Below, one piece after another: positions 1 through 10,181 of a DNA stretch of 64,000 nt. The DNA comes from Bacillus sp. V3-13. Its GTDB lineage: Bacteria > Bacillota > Bacilli > Bacillales > Cytobacillaceae. The notes beneath the pieces were generated by a model. That model saw only the letters and a program-made list of their open reading frames with translations. It was not told the DNA's origin and made no database searches. The stretch is taken from positions 62,001-126,000 of the forward strand of contig NZ_PGUZ01000023.1 of NCBI RefSeq assembly GCF_002860165.1, written 5' to 3'. How positions within the stretch are numbered: position 1 is the first letter of the stretch; every line of letters begins with the position of its first letter. A program made the translations under genes and the position numbers.

Positions 1-1
1 A

Positions 2-94
2 ATCCAAGTCGCAGAGACTCCGTCAGTCATGGGTGAAACTTTGATCAAGGTTCTAAAGGAAAAAGGCCTTTATGACCAATGCAAAACCCATTAA
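2..94 (+). CDS. sucD: Succinyl-CoA synthetase alpha subunit, C-terminal end (partial)
   Basis: Only the last 30 codons and the TAA stop are inside the window; the gene continues off the left edge. The readable end contains VAETPSVMGETLIKVLKEKG and finishes CKTH, which is the C-terminal helix typical of the SucD alpha subunit. The enzyme couples succinyl-CoA cleavage to nucleoside triphosphate synthesis in the TCA cycle. sucCD immediately upstream of dprA is the arrangement in B. subtilis, which supports the call. Nothing can be said about the CoA-binding or active-site parts. Confidence 0.9.
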   Translation: MQVAETPSVMGETLIKVLKEKGLYDQCKTH

Positions 95-182
95 GTCTTC
101 ACTCGAGCGCAGTAAAAAGCATCCGGGCTTGCAGCGGAGATACCATGGCTGATTGCTAAAATTTAGGTTTATTAATCTTTCA

Positions 183-212
183 AGTCCCTCTTTTTGAAGA
201 GGGACTATTTCC
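183..212 (+). terminator. Candidate terminator after sucD
   Basis: Perfect 8-bp inverted repeat AGTCCCTC (183-190) / GAGGGACT (199-206) with an 8-nt loop, followed by a short ATTT run. It lies between the sucD stop and the dprA ribosome site. The U-tract is weak, so partial read-through into dprA is likely. Confidence 0.5.
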
Positions 213-242
213 CATATTCATAAAATACTTAGGAGGATTATA

Positions 243-1115
243 ATGGATGATTTTACATTAAGACTTGTCCATTTGCACCATTGCCGCGGCATCGGCTGGA
301 CGCATATTTACCGCTTGCTGAAAACAGATCCCGAACTGGAATCCATTTATGATTTAGCCTGGCACGACAACAAAAATCTTCGTCTTTCCACCCCCGATTT
401 GAACAAAGCGTTAACCGACCTTCATTCCAATTCCATCCTTGAGCAAATTCGCCGCTATCGCGAAAACAATATCCATGCGATTACCTTATTTGATAAAGAG
501 TATCCCCAGCTTTTGAAAGAGATTTACCAGCCGCCCTGGATTTTATATATAAAAGGCGATCCTGCGCTTCTAAATGAAAAAAAACTGCTGGCAGTCGTTG
601 GCTCACGGGAAATCACTGAGTATGGAAGGAAGGCAATTCACTGCTTATTTCCACCGTTAATTAACCAGGGCATTACGATTGTGAGCGGACTTGCTAAAGG
701 AGTCGACGCTTTAGCCCATTCGGCAGCAATGAAAAGCGGCGGCAGTACGATTGGAGTGATTGCAGGAGGCCTTTATCATATATATCCGAAAGAAAACCAG
801 CCTCTTGCTTTGGAAATGATGAAATCCCAGCTTATTATCTCCGAGCATCCACCTAATACAAGGCCTGCACGCTGGCAGTTTCCTCATCGAAACCGGATCA
901 TCAGCGGCCTTTCACACGGCACCTTAATCGTTGAAGCGAAAAGAAAGAGCGGGTCGCTGATTACGGCCAGCTTTGCAGTGAATGAGGGAAGGGAAGTTTT
1001 TGCGGTTCCCGGAAGCATCCTCAGTCCGAACTCGGAGGGGACAAATGACTTAATCCAGCAGGGGGCCAAGCTTGTGAAAACAGCCGATGATATACTGGAA
1101 GAGTTCAAGTCATGA
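243..1115 (+). CDS. dprA: DNA processing protein DprA (Smf)
   Basis: 290 residues, close to the roughly 297 of the B. subtilis protein. DprA binds incoming single-stranded DNA during natural transformation and loads RecA on it. The Rossmann-like DprA core is clear: VGSREITEYG at 119-128, VSGLAKGVDALAH at 147-159 and the PHRNRIISGLS segment near 216-226. An N-terminal helix-hairpin region precedes it (HHCRGIGW near 12-19). AGGAGG at 231-236 sits 6 nt before the ATG. A weak terminator separates it from sucD and a 267-nt promoter-containing gap from topA, so it may depend on read-through. The presence of dprA alone does not prove competence. Confidence 0.96.
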   Translation: MDDFTLRLVHLHHCRGIGWTHIYRLLKTDPELESIYDLAWHDNKNLRLSTPDLNKALTDLHSNSILEQIRRYRENNIHAITLFDKEYPQLLKEIYQPPWILYIKGDPALLNEKKLLAVVGSREITEYGRKAIHCLFPPLINQGITIVSGLAKGVDALAHSAAMKSGGSTIGVIAGGLYHIYPKENQPLALEMMKSQLIISEHPPNTRPARWQFPHRNRIISGLSHGTLIVEAKRKSGSLITASFAVNEGREVFAVPGSILSPNSEGTNDLIQQGAKLVKTADDILEEFKS

Positions 1116-1314
1116 CATGTTCATGAATTATTTTAGCGATGCCGTTATATGCTGTAAAAACTGTTCATTTTTTTGCAATGAATTTTCTCGACTTTGAAAA
1201 TAATTCTTCAAAAAGGTTGAAATTATTTCAAATCTGTTATACATTTTGCAACAGGTGTCTGTAAAATAATTGTGATTTTCATTTGAAATTTTTTTTTCTA
1301 AGAAAATAGCTGTT

Positions 1315-1343
1315 TTGACAACAAGATCATTTTACACAATAAT
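1315..1343 (+). promoter_or_regulatory. Candidate sigma-A promoter for topA
   Basis: TTGACA (1315-1320), a 17-nt spacer and AATAAT (1338-1343) match the vegetative consensus at 11 of 12 positions. The topA ATG is 40 nt downstream. The rest of the dprA-topA gap (1116-1314) is AT-rich and shows no other clear signal. Confidence 0.65.
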
Positions 1344-1382
1344 AGTAGATAATTTATAATCCCTCTCAAGGAGGACTAGTGG

Positions 1383-3458
1383 ATGTCAGAGTTTTTAGTA
1401 ATCGTTGAATCGCCGGCCAAGGCTAAAACGATTGAAAAATATTTAGGAAAAAAATATAAAGTGAGAGCATCCATGGGGCATGTACGGGATTTGCCAAAAA
1501 GTCAAATGGGTGTAAACATAGAGAACCATTTCGAGCCAAAGTACATTACGATCCGTGGAAAAGGCCCGGTTTTGAAAGAATTAAAGAGCGCTGCTAAAAA
1601 AGCGAAGAAAATATATTTAGCGGCTGACCCTGACCGCGAGGGGGAGGCGATTGCCTGGCATTTGGCGCACACCCTTGATGTGGATATCGAATCGGATTGC
1701 CGGGTCGTTTTTAACGAAATTACAAAGGATGCGATTAAGGAATCGTTTAAACACCCGAGGCCGATTAACATGGACCTTGTTGATGCCCAGCAGGCGCGCC
1801 GGATTTTAGACCGGCTAGTAGGCTACAATATCAGCCCTTTACTATGGAAAAAAGTGAAAAAAGGGCTCAGTGCCGGCCGGGTCCAATCTGTCGCAGTCAG
1901 GCTGATTATTGATCGCGAAAAGGAAATCAAAAAGTTTGTTCCTGAAGAATATTGGACAATCGGCGGACAGTTTTTAAAGGGCAAGGATACGTTTGAAGCA
2001 TCCTTTTACGGTGTGGATGACAAAAAGGTCGAATTAACATCCGAAGCCGATGTGAAAAACATTTTAAGCAAGATGAAGGGAAACAAGTTCAAAGTCGTTT
2101 CAGTCGTGAAAAAAGAGCGGAAGCGCAACCCTGCACTTCCTTTCACAACTTCCTCTCTCCAGCAGGAAGCTGCCCGAAAACTAAATTTCAGGGCAAAGAA
2201 GACGATGATGCTCGCCCAGCAGCTTTATGAAGGGATCGACCTCGGAAAAGAAGGCACGGTCGGTTTGATCACCTATATGAGGACCGACTCGACACGTGTT
2301 TCGGAGCTGGCGCAATCAGAAGCAGCCCAATATATTGAACACGCTTACGGCAAGGAATATCTCGCTGCAGAAAAACGAAAAGACAAGAAACAATCGAATG
2401 CACAGGATGCGCATGAAGCGATCCGCCCGACAAGCACACTGCGTGAACCTGGCGGACTGAAAGAATATTTATCCCGTGACCAGCTCCGCCTGTACAAACT
2501 GATCTGGGACCGCTTTGTTGCCAGCCAGATGGCACCGGCTGTCATGGATACGATGAGTGTGGATTTGAAAAATGGTGATGTAATATTCCGGGCATCCGGT
2601 TCCAAAGTAAAGTTTGCCGGATTCATGAAAGTTTATGTAGAAGGATCTGATGATCAAACTGAAGAGCGCGATAATATGCTTCCCGACTTACAGGAAGGCG
2701 ATGAAGTGTTGAAAAAGGATATTGATCCGAAACAGCATTTCACCCAGCCACCGCCGCGCTACACGGAAGCAAGGCTTGTGAAAACTCTTGAGGAACTTGG
2801 AATCGGCCGTCCGTCCACCTATGCTCCTACCCTGGACACCATCCAGAAAAGGGGATATGTCGCTCTTGAAAACAAGCGTTTTATTCCGACCGAGCTTGGT
2901 GAAATCGTTCTTGAATTGATTCTTGAGTTTTTCCCGGAAATTCTCGACGTTGAATTTACCGCAAAAATGGAGCAAGAACTTGATGATGTTGAAGACGGAA
3001 AAATAAAATGGGTGGATATTATCGACGAATTCTATTCCGAATTTGCCAAACATCTTGAAAAAGCTGAGCAGGAAATGGAAAAAATCGAAATTAAAGATGA
3101 GCCTGCCGGGGAAGATTGTGAAAACTGCGGCAGCCCAATGGTTTTCAAAATGGGCCGCTATGGCAAATTTATGGCGTGCAGCAACTTCCCTGATTGCCGC
3201 AATACAAAACCGATTGTCAAGGAAATCGGTGTCAAGTGTCCGAAATGCAAGCAAGGCAATATAATAGAAAGAAAAAGCAAAAAGCGGCGAATTTTCTATG
3301 GCTGTGACCGCTTTCCGGAATGCGACTTTATTTCATGGGATAAGCCGCTGCCGCGCAGCTGTCCAAAATGCGATAACCTGCTTGTTGAAAAAAAGCTGAA
3401 AAAAGGCGTTCAGGTTCAATGCATTGAATGCGATTATAAAGAAGAACAGCAAAAGTAA
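1383..3458 (+). CDS. topA: DNA topoisomerase I
   Basis: 691 residues, the usual size for the Bacillus enzyme. It relaxes negative supercoils by a transient 5'-phosphotyrosyl strand break. The Toprim domain at the N-terminus carries E9 (VESPAK) and the acidic triad ADPDREGE at 81-88. The catalytic tyrosine is Y298 in [11 protein letters not shown]. Three C-terminal tetracysteine zinc ribbons follow from about residue 579, the last with C660, C663, C680 and C683. AAGGAGG at 1368-1374 fixes the ATG. It has its own promoter candidate and is followed by a strong terminator, so it is probably monocistronic. Confidence 0.98.
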   Translation: MSEFLVIVESPAKAKTIEKYLGKKYKVRASMGHVRDLPKSQMGVNIENHFEPKYITIRGKGPVLKELKSAAKKAKKIYLAADPDREGEAIAWHLAHTLDVDIESDCRVVFNEITKDAIKESFKHPRPINMDLVDAQQARRILDRLVGYNISPLLWKKVKKGLSAGRVQSVAVRLIIDREKEIKKFVPEEYWTIGGQFLKGKDTFEASFYGVDDKKVELTSEADVKNILSKMKGNKFKVVSVVKKERKRNPALPFTTSSLQQEAARKLNFRAKKTMMLAQQLYEGIDLGKEGTVGLITYMRTDSTRVSELAQSEAAQYIEHAYGKEYLAAEKRKDKKQSNAQDAHEAIRPTSTLREPGGLKEYLSRDQLRLYKLIWDRFVASQMAPAVMDTMSVDLKNGDVIFRASGSKVKFAGFMKVYVEGSDDQTEERDNMLPDLQEGDEVLKKDIDPKQHFTQPPPRYTEARLVKTLEELGIGRPSTYAPTLDTIQKRGYVALENKRFIPTELGEIVLELILEFFPEILDVEFTAKMEQELDDVEDGKIKWVDIIDEFYSEFAKHLEKAEQEMEKIEIKDEPAGEDCENCGSPMVFKMGRYGKFMACSNFPDCRNTKPIVKEIGVKCPKCKQGNIIERKSKKRRIFYGCDRFPECDFISWDKPLPRSCPKCDNLLVEKKLKKGVQVQCIECDYKEEQQK

Positions 3459-3492
3459 GGGTGGGCACAGTGCTCACTCTTTCTTTGTTTTT
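3459..3492 (+). terminator. Rho-independent terminator after topA
   Basis: GGGTGGGC (3459-3466) pairs with GCTCACTC (3472-3479), with G-U wobbles and loop ACAGT, followed by TTTCTTTGTTTTT. It begins directly after the topA stop codon. Confidence 0.75.
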
Positions 3493-3530
3493 AAATCAAG
3501 GTTTTGCGATATCAGACGGAATCATGAAAC

Positions 3531-3560
3531 TTATCAGTTTTCGAAAACGTATAGTATAAT
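3531..3560 (+). promoter_or_regulatory. Weak candidate promoter upstream of trmFO
   Basis: TTATCA (3531-3536), an 18-nt spacer and a perfect TATAAT (3555-3560). A second possibility is the TGG-TACGAT extended -10 at 3643-3651. I cannot choose between them. Confidence 0.4.
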
Positions 3561-3688
3561 CGAGACTGGATGTGGTTTATGCTGTCAATGAGCATAAAAA
3601 GCTTGAGATTATCACTTTATATTAGGAAAAATTCTTCCAATATGGTACGATAAATCGCGCATAAGTTGAATTTGGAGGTTTAGAAAAC

Positions 3689-4993
3689 ATGACTAAAGCA
3701 GTAAATGTGATCGGTGCAGGACTGGCAGGGAGCGAAGCAGCCTGGCAGCTTGCCAAACGGGGAATAAAGGTGCGCCTTTATGAAATGAGACCCGTCAAGC
3801 AAACTCCAGCCCATCATACAGATAAATTTGCCGAATTGGTTTGCAGCAATTCATTAAGGGCTAATACATTAACAAACGCGGTCGGCGTATTAAAAGAAGA
3901 AATGAGAATGCTTGATTCCGTTATCATCAGCTCGGCGGACGAGTGCTCGGTTCCAGCCGGAGGAGCGCTGGCCGTTGACCGCCACGAGTTTGCTGCTAAA
4001 GTGACCGAACGGGTAAAGAATCACGAAAATGTAACCGTAATTAATGAAGAAGTAACGGACATTCCCGAAGGCCCGACAATCATTGCAACCGGCCCGCTGA
4101 CAAGCAAGGATCTATCCGGGCAGCTGCGGAGCTTAACCGGCGAAGATTATTTATATTTCTATGATGCGGCAGCGCCAATTATCGAAAAAGACAGCATTGA
4201 TATGGATAAGGTTTATTTAAAATCACGCTATGATAAAGGCGAAGCGGCCTACTTGAACTGCCCTATGAATGAGGAGGAATTCGACCGCTTTTATGAAGCG
4301 CTGACCGCAGCCGAAACGGTGCCGTTAAGAGAATTTGAAAAAGAAATCTTCTTTGAAGGGTGCATGCCAATTGAAGTCATGGCTTCAAGGGGCAAAAAGA
4401 CGATGCTGTTTGGCCCAATGAAGCCGGTTGGCCTCGAAGATCCTAAAACGGGCAAGCGCCCATTTGCCGTTGTCCAATTAAGACAGGATGATGGAGCAGG
4501 GACACTTTATAACATCGTCGGTTTTCAAACCCATTTAAAATGGGGACCGCAAAAAGAGGTAATCCGTTTAATTCCCGGGCTCGAAAATGCCGAAATTGTC
4601 CGCTACGGAGTGATGCACAGAAACACATTCATCAACTCTCCAAAAGTATTAAATGCAACCTACCAGTTTAAAAACCGCGAAGATCTATTTTTCGCCGGCC
4701 AAATGACCGGGGTCGAAGGCTATGTAGAATCGGCGGCAAGCGGCCTGGTTGCGGGAATTAATGCGGCAAGATATGTGAGCGGAACAGACCCGGTCGAATT
4801 CCCCCGTGAAACGGCAATTGGCAGCATGGCGCGATACATTACGACCGCAAATCCGGATAATTTTCAGCCAATGAATGCCAACTTCGGTTTGTTTCCGGAA
4901 CTGGCAGAGAAGATAAAAGCGAAAAAGGAACGAAATGAGCAGCATGCCGAAAGAGCATTGAAAACAATTCAGAACTTTGTGAAAAATTTGTAA
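3689..4993 (+). CDS. trmFO: Methylenetetrahydrofolate--tRNA-(uracil-5-)-methyltransferase TrmFO
   Basis: 434 residues, one short of the B. subtilis protein. This FAD enzyme makes m5U54 in the T-loop of tRNA using methylenetetrahydrofolate. The N-terminal dinucleotide fold reads [19 protein letters not shown] (7-25). The two functional cysteines are present: C52 in the VCSNS motif and C225 in FEGCMPIE, equivalent to C53 and C226 in B. subtilis. GGAGG lies about 10 nt before the ATG. It precedes xerC by a short gap and starts the trmFO-xerC-hslV-hslU-codY run. Confidence 0.97.
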   Translation: MTKAVNVIGAGLAGSEAAWQLAKRGIKVRLYEMRPVKQTPAHHTDKFAELVCSNSLRANTLTNAVGVLKEEMRMLDSVIISSADECSVPAGGALAVDRHEFAAKVTERVKNHENVTVINEEVTDIPEGPTIIATGPLTSKDLSGQLRSLTGEDYLYFYDAAAPIIEKDSIDMDKVYLKSRYDKGEAAYLNCPMNEEEFDRFYEALTAAETVPLREFEKEIFFEGCMPIEVMASRGKKTMLFGPMKPVGLEDPKTGKRPFAVVQLRQDDGAGTLYNIVGFQTHLKWGPQKEVIRLIPGLENAEIVRYGVMHRNTFINSPKVLNATYQFKNREDLFFAGQMTGVEGYVESAASGLVAGINAARYVSGTDPVEFPRETAIGSMARYITTANPDNFQPMNANFGLFPELAEKIKAKKERNEQHAERALKTIQNFVKNL

Positions 4994-5054
4994 ATTATAT
5001 TGCATGGGCTATTATTTTATGATACGATTTAGTAGCCCTTGTGAGGTGAGCCTT

Positions 5055-5957
5055 TTGCATCAGAATGTGAACGTTTTATTAAAGTTATTTATTGAATATT
5101 TACAAGTTGAGAAAAATTACTCACAATATACAGTTGAGCATTATCAAATGGATATTAAAGATTTTTCTTTGTTCATGTCTGAACAAGCCATCCCGGCGCT
5201 GGAACAGGTTACATATTTTGATGTCAGGATTTATTTAACCAAACTGTATGAAAGAAAATTGGCCAGAAAGTCTGTCGCCAGGAAGATTTCGAGTCTGAGA
5301 AGCTTCTATAAATTTTTATTAAGGGAAAAGCTTGTCAATGAGAATCCTTTCTCGCTTGTTTCGATTCCGAAAGCAGAAAAACGGCTTCCCGATTTTTTTT
5401 ATGAAGAGGAAATGGGTGAGCTTTTCAAAGCCTGTGATGATTCAAGCCCGCTTGGCCAGCGGAATAAAGCGCTGCTTGAACTGTTATACGGGACAGGGAT
5501 TCGCGTCAGCGAATGCTGTCAAATCAAATTGAAAGATCTGGACATGGCGGTGTCAACCGTGCTGGTGCGTGGAAAGGGCCATAAAGAGAGATATGTACCA
5601 TTTGGAAGTTTTGCGCACGATGCCCTGTCCATTTACATAGAGGACGGCAGGCGCAAGCTCCAGTCCGGGCGGGTTCCCCATGACAATTTGTTTGTCAATT
5701 TTCGCGGAGGCCCGCTGACGGCCGGGGGAGTCCGCGATATTCTCAATACTTTGATTGAAAAATCGGCTTTGACGGGAAAGATTCATCCCCATATGCTCCG
5801 CCACAGCTTTGCTACGCATTTATTAAGCAATGGCGCAGATATGCGGACAGTGCAGGAGCTGCTTGGGCACGCTTTCTTATCATCGACCCAGGTGTATACT
5901 CATGTAACAAATGAATACTTGCGAAAAACGTATATGTCCCACCATCCAAGGGCATAG
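5055..5957 (+). CDS. xerC: Tyrosine recombinase XerC (CodV)
   Basis: Chromosome-dimer resolving recombinase acting with XerD at dif. I choose the TTG at 5055 (300 residues) because AGGTGAG at 5044-5050 precedes it and the protein then begins like B. subtilis CodV. An in-frame ATG at 5004 has no ribosome site. All catalytic residues are visible in this numbering: R150, K174, H246, R249, H272 and the nucleophile Y281 (QVYTH). The N-terminal core-binding domain covers about 1-90. The position between trmFO and hslV is the chromosomal one, so this is not a phage or integron integrase. Confidence 0.94.
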   Translation: MHQNVNVLLKLFIEYLQVEKNYSQYTVEHYQMDIKDFSLFMSEQAIPALEQVTYFDVRIYLTKLYERKLARKSVARKISSLRSFYKFLLREKLVNENPFSLVSIPKAEKRLPDFFYEEEMGELFKACDDSSPLGQRNKALLELLYGTGIRVSECCQIKLKDLDMAVSTVLVRGKGHKERYVPFGSFAHDALSIYIEDGRRKLQSGRVPHDNLFVNFRGGPLTAGGVRDILNTLIEKSALTGKIHPHMLRHSFATHLLSNGADMRTVQELLGHAFLSSTQVYTHVTNEYLRKTYMSHHPRA

Positions 5958-5979
5958 ACTCCAAAGGGGAGGATTAAAC

Positions 5980-6522
5980 ATGTCACAATTTCACGCAACA
6001 ACGATTTTTGCCGTTCAACACCAAGGGAAATGTGCAATGGCGGGTGACGGACAGGTTACATTTGGAAACGCTGTAGTGATGAAACATACAGCCAAAAAGG
6101 TCCGAAAGCTGTTCAATGGCAAAGTGATAGCCGGTTTCGCCGGCTCTGTCGCAGACGCTTTTACATTGTTTGAAATGTTCGAAGGAAAGCTTGAGGAATT
6201 TAACGGAAATCTGCAGCGCGCCGCGGTCGAGCTTGCAAAACAATGGCGCAGCGACAAGGTGCTAAGAAGGTTGGAAGCGATGCTGATTGTGATGAATGAA
6301 AGCGATCTTCTGCTCATTTCCGGAACGGGTGAAGTGATCGAACCGGATGATGGAATCCTTGCGATCGGTTCGGGAGGCAACTATGCCCTGGCCGCGGGAA
6401 GATCCTTGAAGAAATATGCGGGTGATCACCTTTCTGCCCGGGAAATAGCCAGGTCATCACTGGAAATAGCCGCGGAAATTTGTGTATATACGAACCATAA
6501 TATCATCGTTGAAGAGCTTTAA
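5980..6522 (+). CDS. hslV: HslV/ClpQ (CodW) proteasome-like peptidase subunit
   Basis: 180 residues. Peptidase half of the two-component ATP-dependent HslVU protease. The start is ATG 5980, with GGGGAGG at 5966-5972; an in-frame upstream start at 5911 would overlap xerC and lacks a site. The protein begins [14 protein letters not shown], so Ser2 precedes the FHATT segment. This is the Bacillus arrangement, in which CodW was reported to use an N-terminal serine instead of the threonine of E. coli HslV. The [12 protein letters not shown] motif near the C-terminus is typical. It pairs with hslU 18 bases downstream. Confidence 0.96.
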   Translation: MSQFHATTIFAVQHQGKCAMAGDGQVTFGNAVVMKHTAKKVRKLFNGKVIAGFAGSVADAFTLFEMFEGKLEEFNGNLQRAAVELAKQWRSDKVLRRLEAMLIVMNESDLLLISGTGEVIEPDDGILAIGSGGNYALAAGRSLKKYAGDHLSAREIARSSLEIAAEICVYTNHNIIVEEL

Positions 6523-6540
6523 AGGGAGGAGTGCTTTACC

Positions 6541-7947
6541 ATGTCAAAATCCACAAGTTTAACACCCCGGCAAATTGTCGACAGGCTGAATCAATATATC
6601 ATCGGCCAGAATGATGCGAAAAAAGCGGTCGCCGTTGCGCTCCGGAATCGCTATCGCCGCAGTTTGCTCGATGATAGGCTGCGCGATGAAATTATTCCAA
6701 AAAATATCTTGATGATCGGGCCGACCGGGGTCGGAAAGACAGAAATCGCCCGCCGAATCGCAAAGCTTGTCGGCGCTCCGTTTATTAAAGTGGAAGCTAC
6801 GAAATTTACCGAAGTTGGCTATGTTGGACGCGATGTTGAATCAATGGTAAGGGACTTGGTGGAGACATCTGTCCGCTTAGTAAAAGAAGAAAAAATGCTC
6901 AGTGTGAAAGAACGCGCCGAAGAGAATGCCAACCGGCGGCTCATCGAACTGTTAGTTCCATCCGCAAAAAAAGCCGCAAACTATAAAAATCCGCTGGAAA
7001 TGCTGTTCGGGGGCGGGAATAACCAGGTTGAGCAAGAAAGCCAGTCAGCCGAAGACCAGAATGTGTATGAACGCAGAAAAATGATCCGTGAAAAGCTCGC
7101 TTTGGGAGAGCTTGAAAATGAAATGCTCACGGTGGAAGTCGATGAACAGCAACCATCGATGTTTGATATGCTGCAAGGCTCTGGCATGGAGCAAATGGGC
7201 ATGAATATGCAGGACGCCCTGAGCAGCTTAATGCCAAAGCGCCGCAAAAAGAGAAAGCTCACCGTTCGGGAAGCGCGCAAGGTGTTAACCAATGAAGAAG
7301 CCCAGAAGCTGATTGATATGGACGAAGTTACGTCAGATGCGATTTATAAGGCCGAACAAGGCGGAATCATCTTTATTGATGAAATCGATAAGATCGCAAG
7401 CAAAAACACCGGGGGATCGTCTGCCGATGTTTCAAGGGAAGGTGTTCAAAGAGATATTTTGCCGATCGTTGAAGGGTCGACTGTCGTGACTAAATACGGC
7501 TCTGTTAAAACAGATCATGTACTGTTTATCGCAGCAGGGGCATTTCATACAGCAAAGCCATCAGACCTCATTCCCGAACTGCAAGGGCGTTTCCCGATTC
7601 GCGTCGAGCTGACAAAGCTGAATGTAGACGATTTTTATAAAATTCTCGTCGAACCGGACAATGCGCTTATCAAGCAATATGAAGCGTTATTAGCAACAGA
7701 GGGTATACAAATAGAATTTTCTGACGATGCTATTCGTAGGATTGCGGAGGTTGCTTTTGAAGTAAATCAAAATACCGATAATATTGGTGCGAGAAGATTG
7801 CATACGATCCTGGAAAAATTGCTTGAGGATCTGTCATTTGAAGCGCCGGACATCACGATGGAAAAGGTAACAATCACTCCCCAGTATGTCGAGGAGAAGC
7901 TCGGGGCCATCTCACGTGATAAGGATTTAAGCCAATTTATCCTGTAG
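6541..7947 (+). CDS. hslU: HslU/ClpY (CodX) ATPase subunit of the HslVU protease
   Basis: 468 residues. AAA+ unfoldase that feeds substrates to HslV. Walker A is GPTGVGKT at 60-67 and Walker B IIFIDEID at 276-283. Between them is the HslU-specific I-domain, about 100-240, with a charged segment and a KRRKKRKL cluster. The C-terminal QFIL ending is the type that inserts into HslV. The ribosome site AGGGAGGAG precedes the ATG. Co-transcription with hslV is implied by the 18-bp gap. Confidence 0.98.
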   Translation: MSKSTSLTPRQIVDRLNQYIIGQNDAKKAVAVALRNRYRRSLLDDRLRDEIIPKNILMIGPTGVGKTEIARRIAKLVGAPFIKVEATKFTEVGYVGRDVESMVRDLVETSVRLVKEEKMLSVKERAEENANRRLIELLVPSAKKAANYKNPLEMLFGGGNNQVEQESQSAEDQNVYERRKMIREKLALGELENEMLTVEVDEQQPSMFDMLQGSGMEQMGMNMQDALSSLMPKRRKKRKLTVREARKVLTNEEAQKLIDMDEVTSDAIYKAEQGGIIFIDEIDKIASKNTGGSSADVSREGVQRDILPIVEGSTVVTKYGSVKTDHVLFIAAGAFHTAKPSDLIPELQGRFPIRVELTKLNVDDFYKILVEPDNALIKQYEALLATEGIQIEFSDDAIRRIAEVAFEVNQNTDNIGARRLHTILEKLLEDLSFEAPDITMEKVTITPQYVEEKLGAISRDKDLSQFIL

Positions 7948-8085
7948 CAACTATCGTTTAATTGATTTAAGATAGGGTAGGTAGACAGTAGAAAAAGCAA
8001 ATGCTCCCAAAAAGAGCGTCAGCAGGCGCGGTCAAACCTAAAAAAAATAAATAATAATTGTTGGAAGCAATAGGAGGAAGAAACT

Positions 8086-8865
8086 ATGGACTTATTAACA
8101 AAAACGAGAAAAATTAATGCAATGCTTCAAAAAGCAGCAGGAAAACCGGTTAACTTTAAAGAAATGTCGGAAACATTAAGCGAAGTCATCGAAGCCAATA
8201 TTTTCGTTGTCAGCCGCCGCGGCAAGCTGCTCGGTTTTGCGATTAACCAGCAAATTGAAAATGAGCGGATGAAAAAAATGCTTGAAGACCGCCAGTTCCC
8301 GGAAGAGTATACAAACAACTTATTCAACGTACAAGAAACCTCTTCAAATCTGGATGTAGACAGTGAATACACAGCGTTTCCAGTGGAAAACCGCGACTTG
8401 TTCAGAACCGGTTTAACGACAATTGTTCCGATCATCGGTGGCGGGGAACGCCTTGGAACATTAATTTTGGCAAGATTGCAAGAACAATTCCATGATGATG
8501 ATCTCATCTTAGCGGAATATGGCGCAACAGTTGTCGGGATGGAGATCCTTCGCGAAAAAGCGGAAGAAATTGAGGAAGAAGCGCGCAGCAAAGCGGTTGT
8601 CCAAATGGCAATCAGCTCTTTATCCTACAGTGAGCTGGAAGCGATTGAGCATATTTTTGAAGAATTAAATGGCAGCGAAGGATTGCTGGTTGCTTCAAAA
8701 ATTGCCGACCGTGTCGGCATTACCCGCTCAGTAATCGTTAACGCGCTCCGCAAGCTTGAAAGCGCCGGCGTGATTGAGTCCCGCTCTCTCGGCATGAAAG
8801 GAACCTATATTAAAGTATTGAACGATAAATTCTTGCTCGAGTTGGAAAAATTGAAAACAAATTAA
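8086..8865 (+). CDS. codY: GTP- and branched-chain-amino-acid-responsive repressor CodY
   Basis: 259 residues, identical in length to B. subtilis CodY. A global regulator that represses stationary-phase, competence and amino-acid genes when isoleucine, leucine, valine and GTP are abundant. It has the N-terminal GAF domain (about 1-155, with SRRGKLLG and the [19 protein letters not shown] segment). The C-terminal winged helix carries [20 protein letters not shown] (204-223). AGGAGG at 8072-8077 sits 8 nt from the ATG. A 138-nt gap separates it from hslU; I see no convincing promoter in that gap. A strong terminator follows. In B. subtilis CodY also represses fla/che, the next operon here. Confidence 0.98.
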   Translation: MDLLTKTRKINAMLQKAAGKPVNFKEMSETLSEVIEANIFVVSRRGKLLGFAINQQIENERMKKMLEDRQFPEEYTNNLFNVQETSSNLDVDSEYTAFPVENRDLFRTGLTTIVPIIGGGERLGTLILARLQEQFHDDDLILAEYGATVVGMEILREKAEEIEEEARSKAVVQMAISSLSYSELEAIEHIFEELNGSEGLLVASKIADRVGITRSVIVNALRKLESAGVIESRSLGMKGTYIKVLNDKFLLELEKLKTN

Positions 8866-8873
8866 TAATGACT

Positions 8874-8919
8874 AAAAAAACCGGCCCAAGGAAGACCTAC
8901 TCCTTGGGCCGGTTTTTTT
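8874..8919 (+). terminator. Strong, possibly bidirectional terminator after codY
   Basis: CCGGCCCAAGGA (8881-8892) and its exact complement (8901-8912) form a 12-bp stem with an 8-nt loop. It is flanked by seven A residues upstream and seven T residues downstream. It isolates the codY transcript from the motility cluster. Confidence 0.92.
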
Positions 8920-9312
8920 ATGCTTACATGCACTTTCCGACAAAATATTGCATATGTGTTACATTTGTTGCATTTTTTATTTTGCAAATAGTGACAAACA
9001 GGAAAAATCAGTCCAACACTTACCAAAATTAAATAGGTTAAATTACCTATAAACAAATTGGAAGATTATTATAAAATAAACATACTTTCGTTCTTTTTTT
9101 AACATTTACCAAGATGAAAACGATAAATGTCAACAAAAAATTTCTTCTTGGATTTCAAGGGATTTTAAGAGAAATGTCGAAAATGGGTATTTAGACTGAT
9201 AAAAATTAACCTTTTTTACATAGACATATTATTTCAGTTTCTTTACAATTAAAAATATGATTATACATAATTCGCCATAATCTGCAAAAATTCGAAGTTA
9301 GAGGTGCACGAA
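8920..9312 (+). promoter_or_regulatory. AT-rich regulatory gap upstream of the fla/che operon
   Basis: No gene is visible in this roughly 390-nt stretch. It holds a 6+6 bp inverted repeat, ATAGGT (9033-9038) and ACCTAT (9045-9050), that looks like an operator. There is also a modest sigma-A candidate, TTTACA (9242-9247), 18 nt, CATAAT (9266-9271), about 40 nt before flgB. I looked for the CodY 15-bp box and for a sigma-D promoter (TAAA, 15 nt, GCCGATAT) and found no good match to either. The sequence GCCATAAT at 9274-9281 resembles a sigma-D -10 only loosely. Confidence 0.45.
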
Positions 9313-9708
9313 ATGAGTTTATTTTCCAATACAATTTCGACACTGGAAAGTGCTTTGAACTACTCATCCTTAAAACAAAAGGTGATTTCGCAAAATATTG
9401 CCAACGTAGATACACCAAACTATAAAGCGAAAGACGCCAGTTTCAAAGCAACCCTTCAGCAGGCTGTCGACCAATCGATCCATGCGTACAAAACCGATGG
9501 ACGACACTATGATTTTAAGCAACGACCGCAAACGAATGCAGCTATTTCGACCAGAAAAAATGTCCAATATAACCATAACGGAAACAGCGTTGACCTGGAC
9601 AAAGAAATGTCCGACCTGGCTACGAACCAAATTTATTATAACGCGGTTACGGAACGGATGAACGGAAAGTTTTCATCGCTGCAAAACGTGATAAGAGGAG
9701 GCAAATAA
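9313..9708 (+). CDS. flgB: Flagellar basal-body rod protein FlgB
   Basis: 131 residues. Proximal rod subunit and first gene of the motility operon. I take ATG 9313, preceded by AGAGGTG (9300-9306); a GTG at 9304 lies inside that ribosome site. The N-terminus (MSLFSNTISTLESALNYSSL) matches FlgB. SQNIANVDTPNYKAK near 25-39 is the flagellar rod/hook bb_rod motif. It is followed 2 bases later by flgC. Confidence 0.97.
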   Translation: MSLFSNTISTLESALNYSSLKQKVISQNIANVDTPNYKAKDASFKATLQQAVDQSIHAYKTDGRHYDFKQRPQTNAAISTRKNVQYNHNGNSVDLDKEMSDLATNQIYYNAVTERMNGKFSSLQNVIRGGK

Positions 9709-9710
9709 GT

Positions 9711-10169
9711 ATGTCAATATTCCATAGTATGAATACAACTTCATCAGCGCTTACTGCCCAACGCTTAAGAATGGATGTCATCTCATCCAATATGGCCAAT
9801 GTTGATTCAATGAGGGCTGTGATGGTGAATGGAGAATGGCAGCCATACCAGCGGAAAATGGTTGCAATGGCACCGAAGCAAGCCGGATTTTCTTCCTTTT
9901 TAAACATGGCGATGAATAAGGCTGACCACAAAACGGTTGGAAATGGCGTCAATGTAACGCGAATTGTTGAAGATGAAACGCCTTTTAAAATGGTTTTTGA
10001 CCCTGAGCATCCGGATGCGAACGAAGAAGGATATGTAGCGATGCCGAATGTTGACCCGCTTCGCGAAATGGTTGATTTAATTGGTGCTACGAGGTCTTAC
10101 GAAGCAAATGTAACGGTCTTTAATGCTTCAAAAGGAATGATGATGAAAGCACTTGAAATCGGGAAATAA
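9711..10169 (+). CDS. flgC: Flagellar basal-body rod protein FlgC
   Basis: 152 residues. Rod subunit stacked on FlgB. The N-terminal bb_rod signature is ISSNMANVDSMR and the C-terminus has the family helix MVDLIGATRSYEANVTVFNASKGMMMKALEIGK (about 118-150). GAGGAGG at 9695-9701 lies in the end of flgB. It is tightly linked to flgB and fliE, as in other Firmicutes. Confidence 0.97.
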   Translation: MSIFHSMNTTSSALTAQRLRMDVISSNMANVDSMRAVMVNGEWQPYQRKMVAMAPKQAGFSSFLNMAMNKADHKTVGNGVNVTRIVEDETPFKMVFDPEHPDANEEGYVAMPNVDPLREMVDLIGATRSYEANVTVFNASKGMMMKALEIGK

Positions 10170-10181
10170 GGAGAGAACTAA

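Noticed and set aside
2688-3254. Long minus-strand open frame (188 codons) inside topA
   Set aside because: It is antisense to the zinc-ribbon and core part of topA, has no ribosome site and a composition expected from a shadow frame. The same holds for the minus-strand frames at 11232-11801 (in fliF), 55629-56246 (in infB) and 62064-62678 (in pnp).
5055-5957. Integrase of a mobile element or phage
   Set aside because: The tyrosine recombinase lies in the conserved trmFO-xerC-hslV order and starts like CodV/XerC; no attachment sites or other mobile genes are nearby.
8920-9312. Small gene or RNA gene in the codY-flgB gap
   Set aside because: No open frame with a ribosome site and no tRNA or known RNA fold was visible; the minus-strand frame at 8862-9056 runs through the terminator and lacks a start signal.
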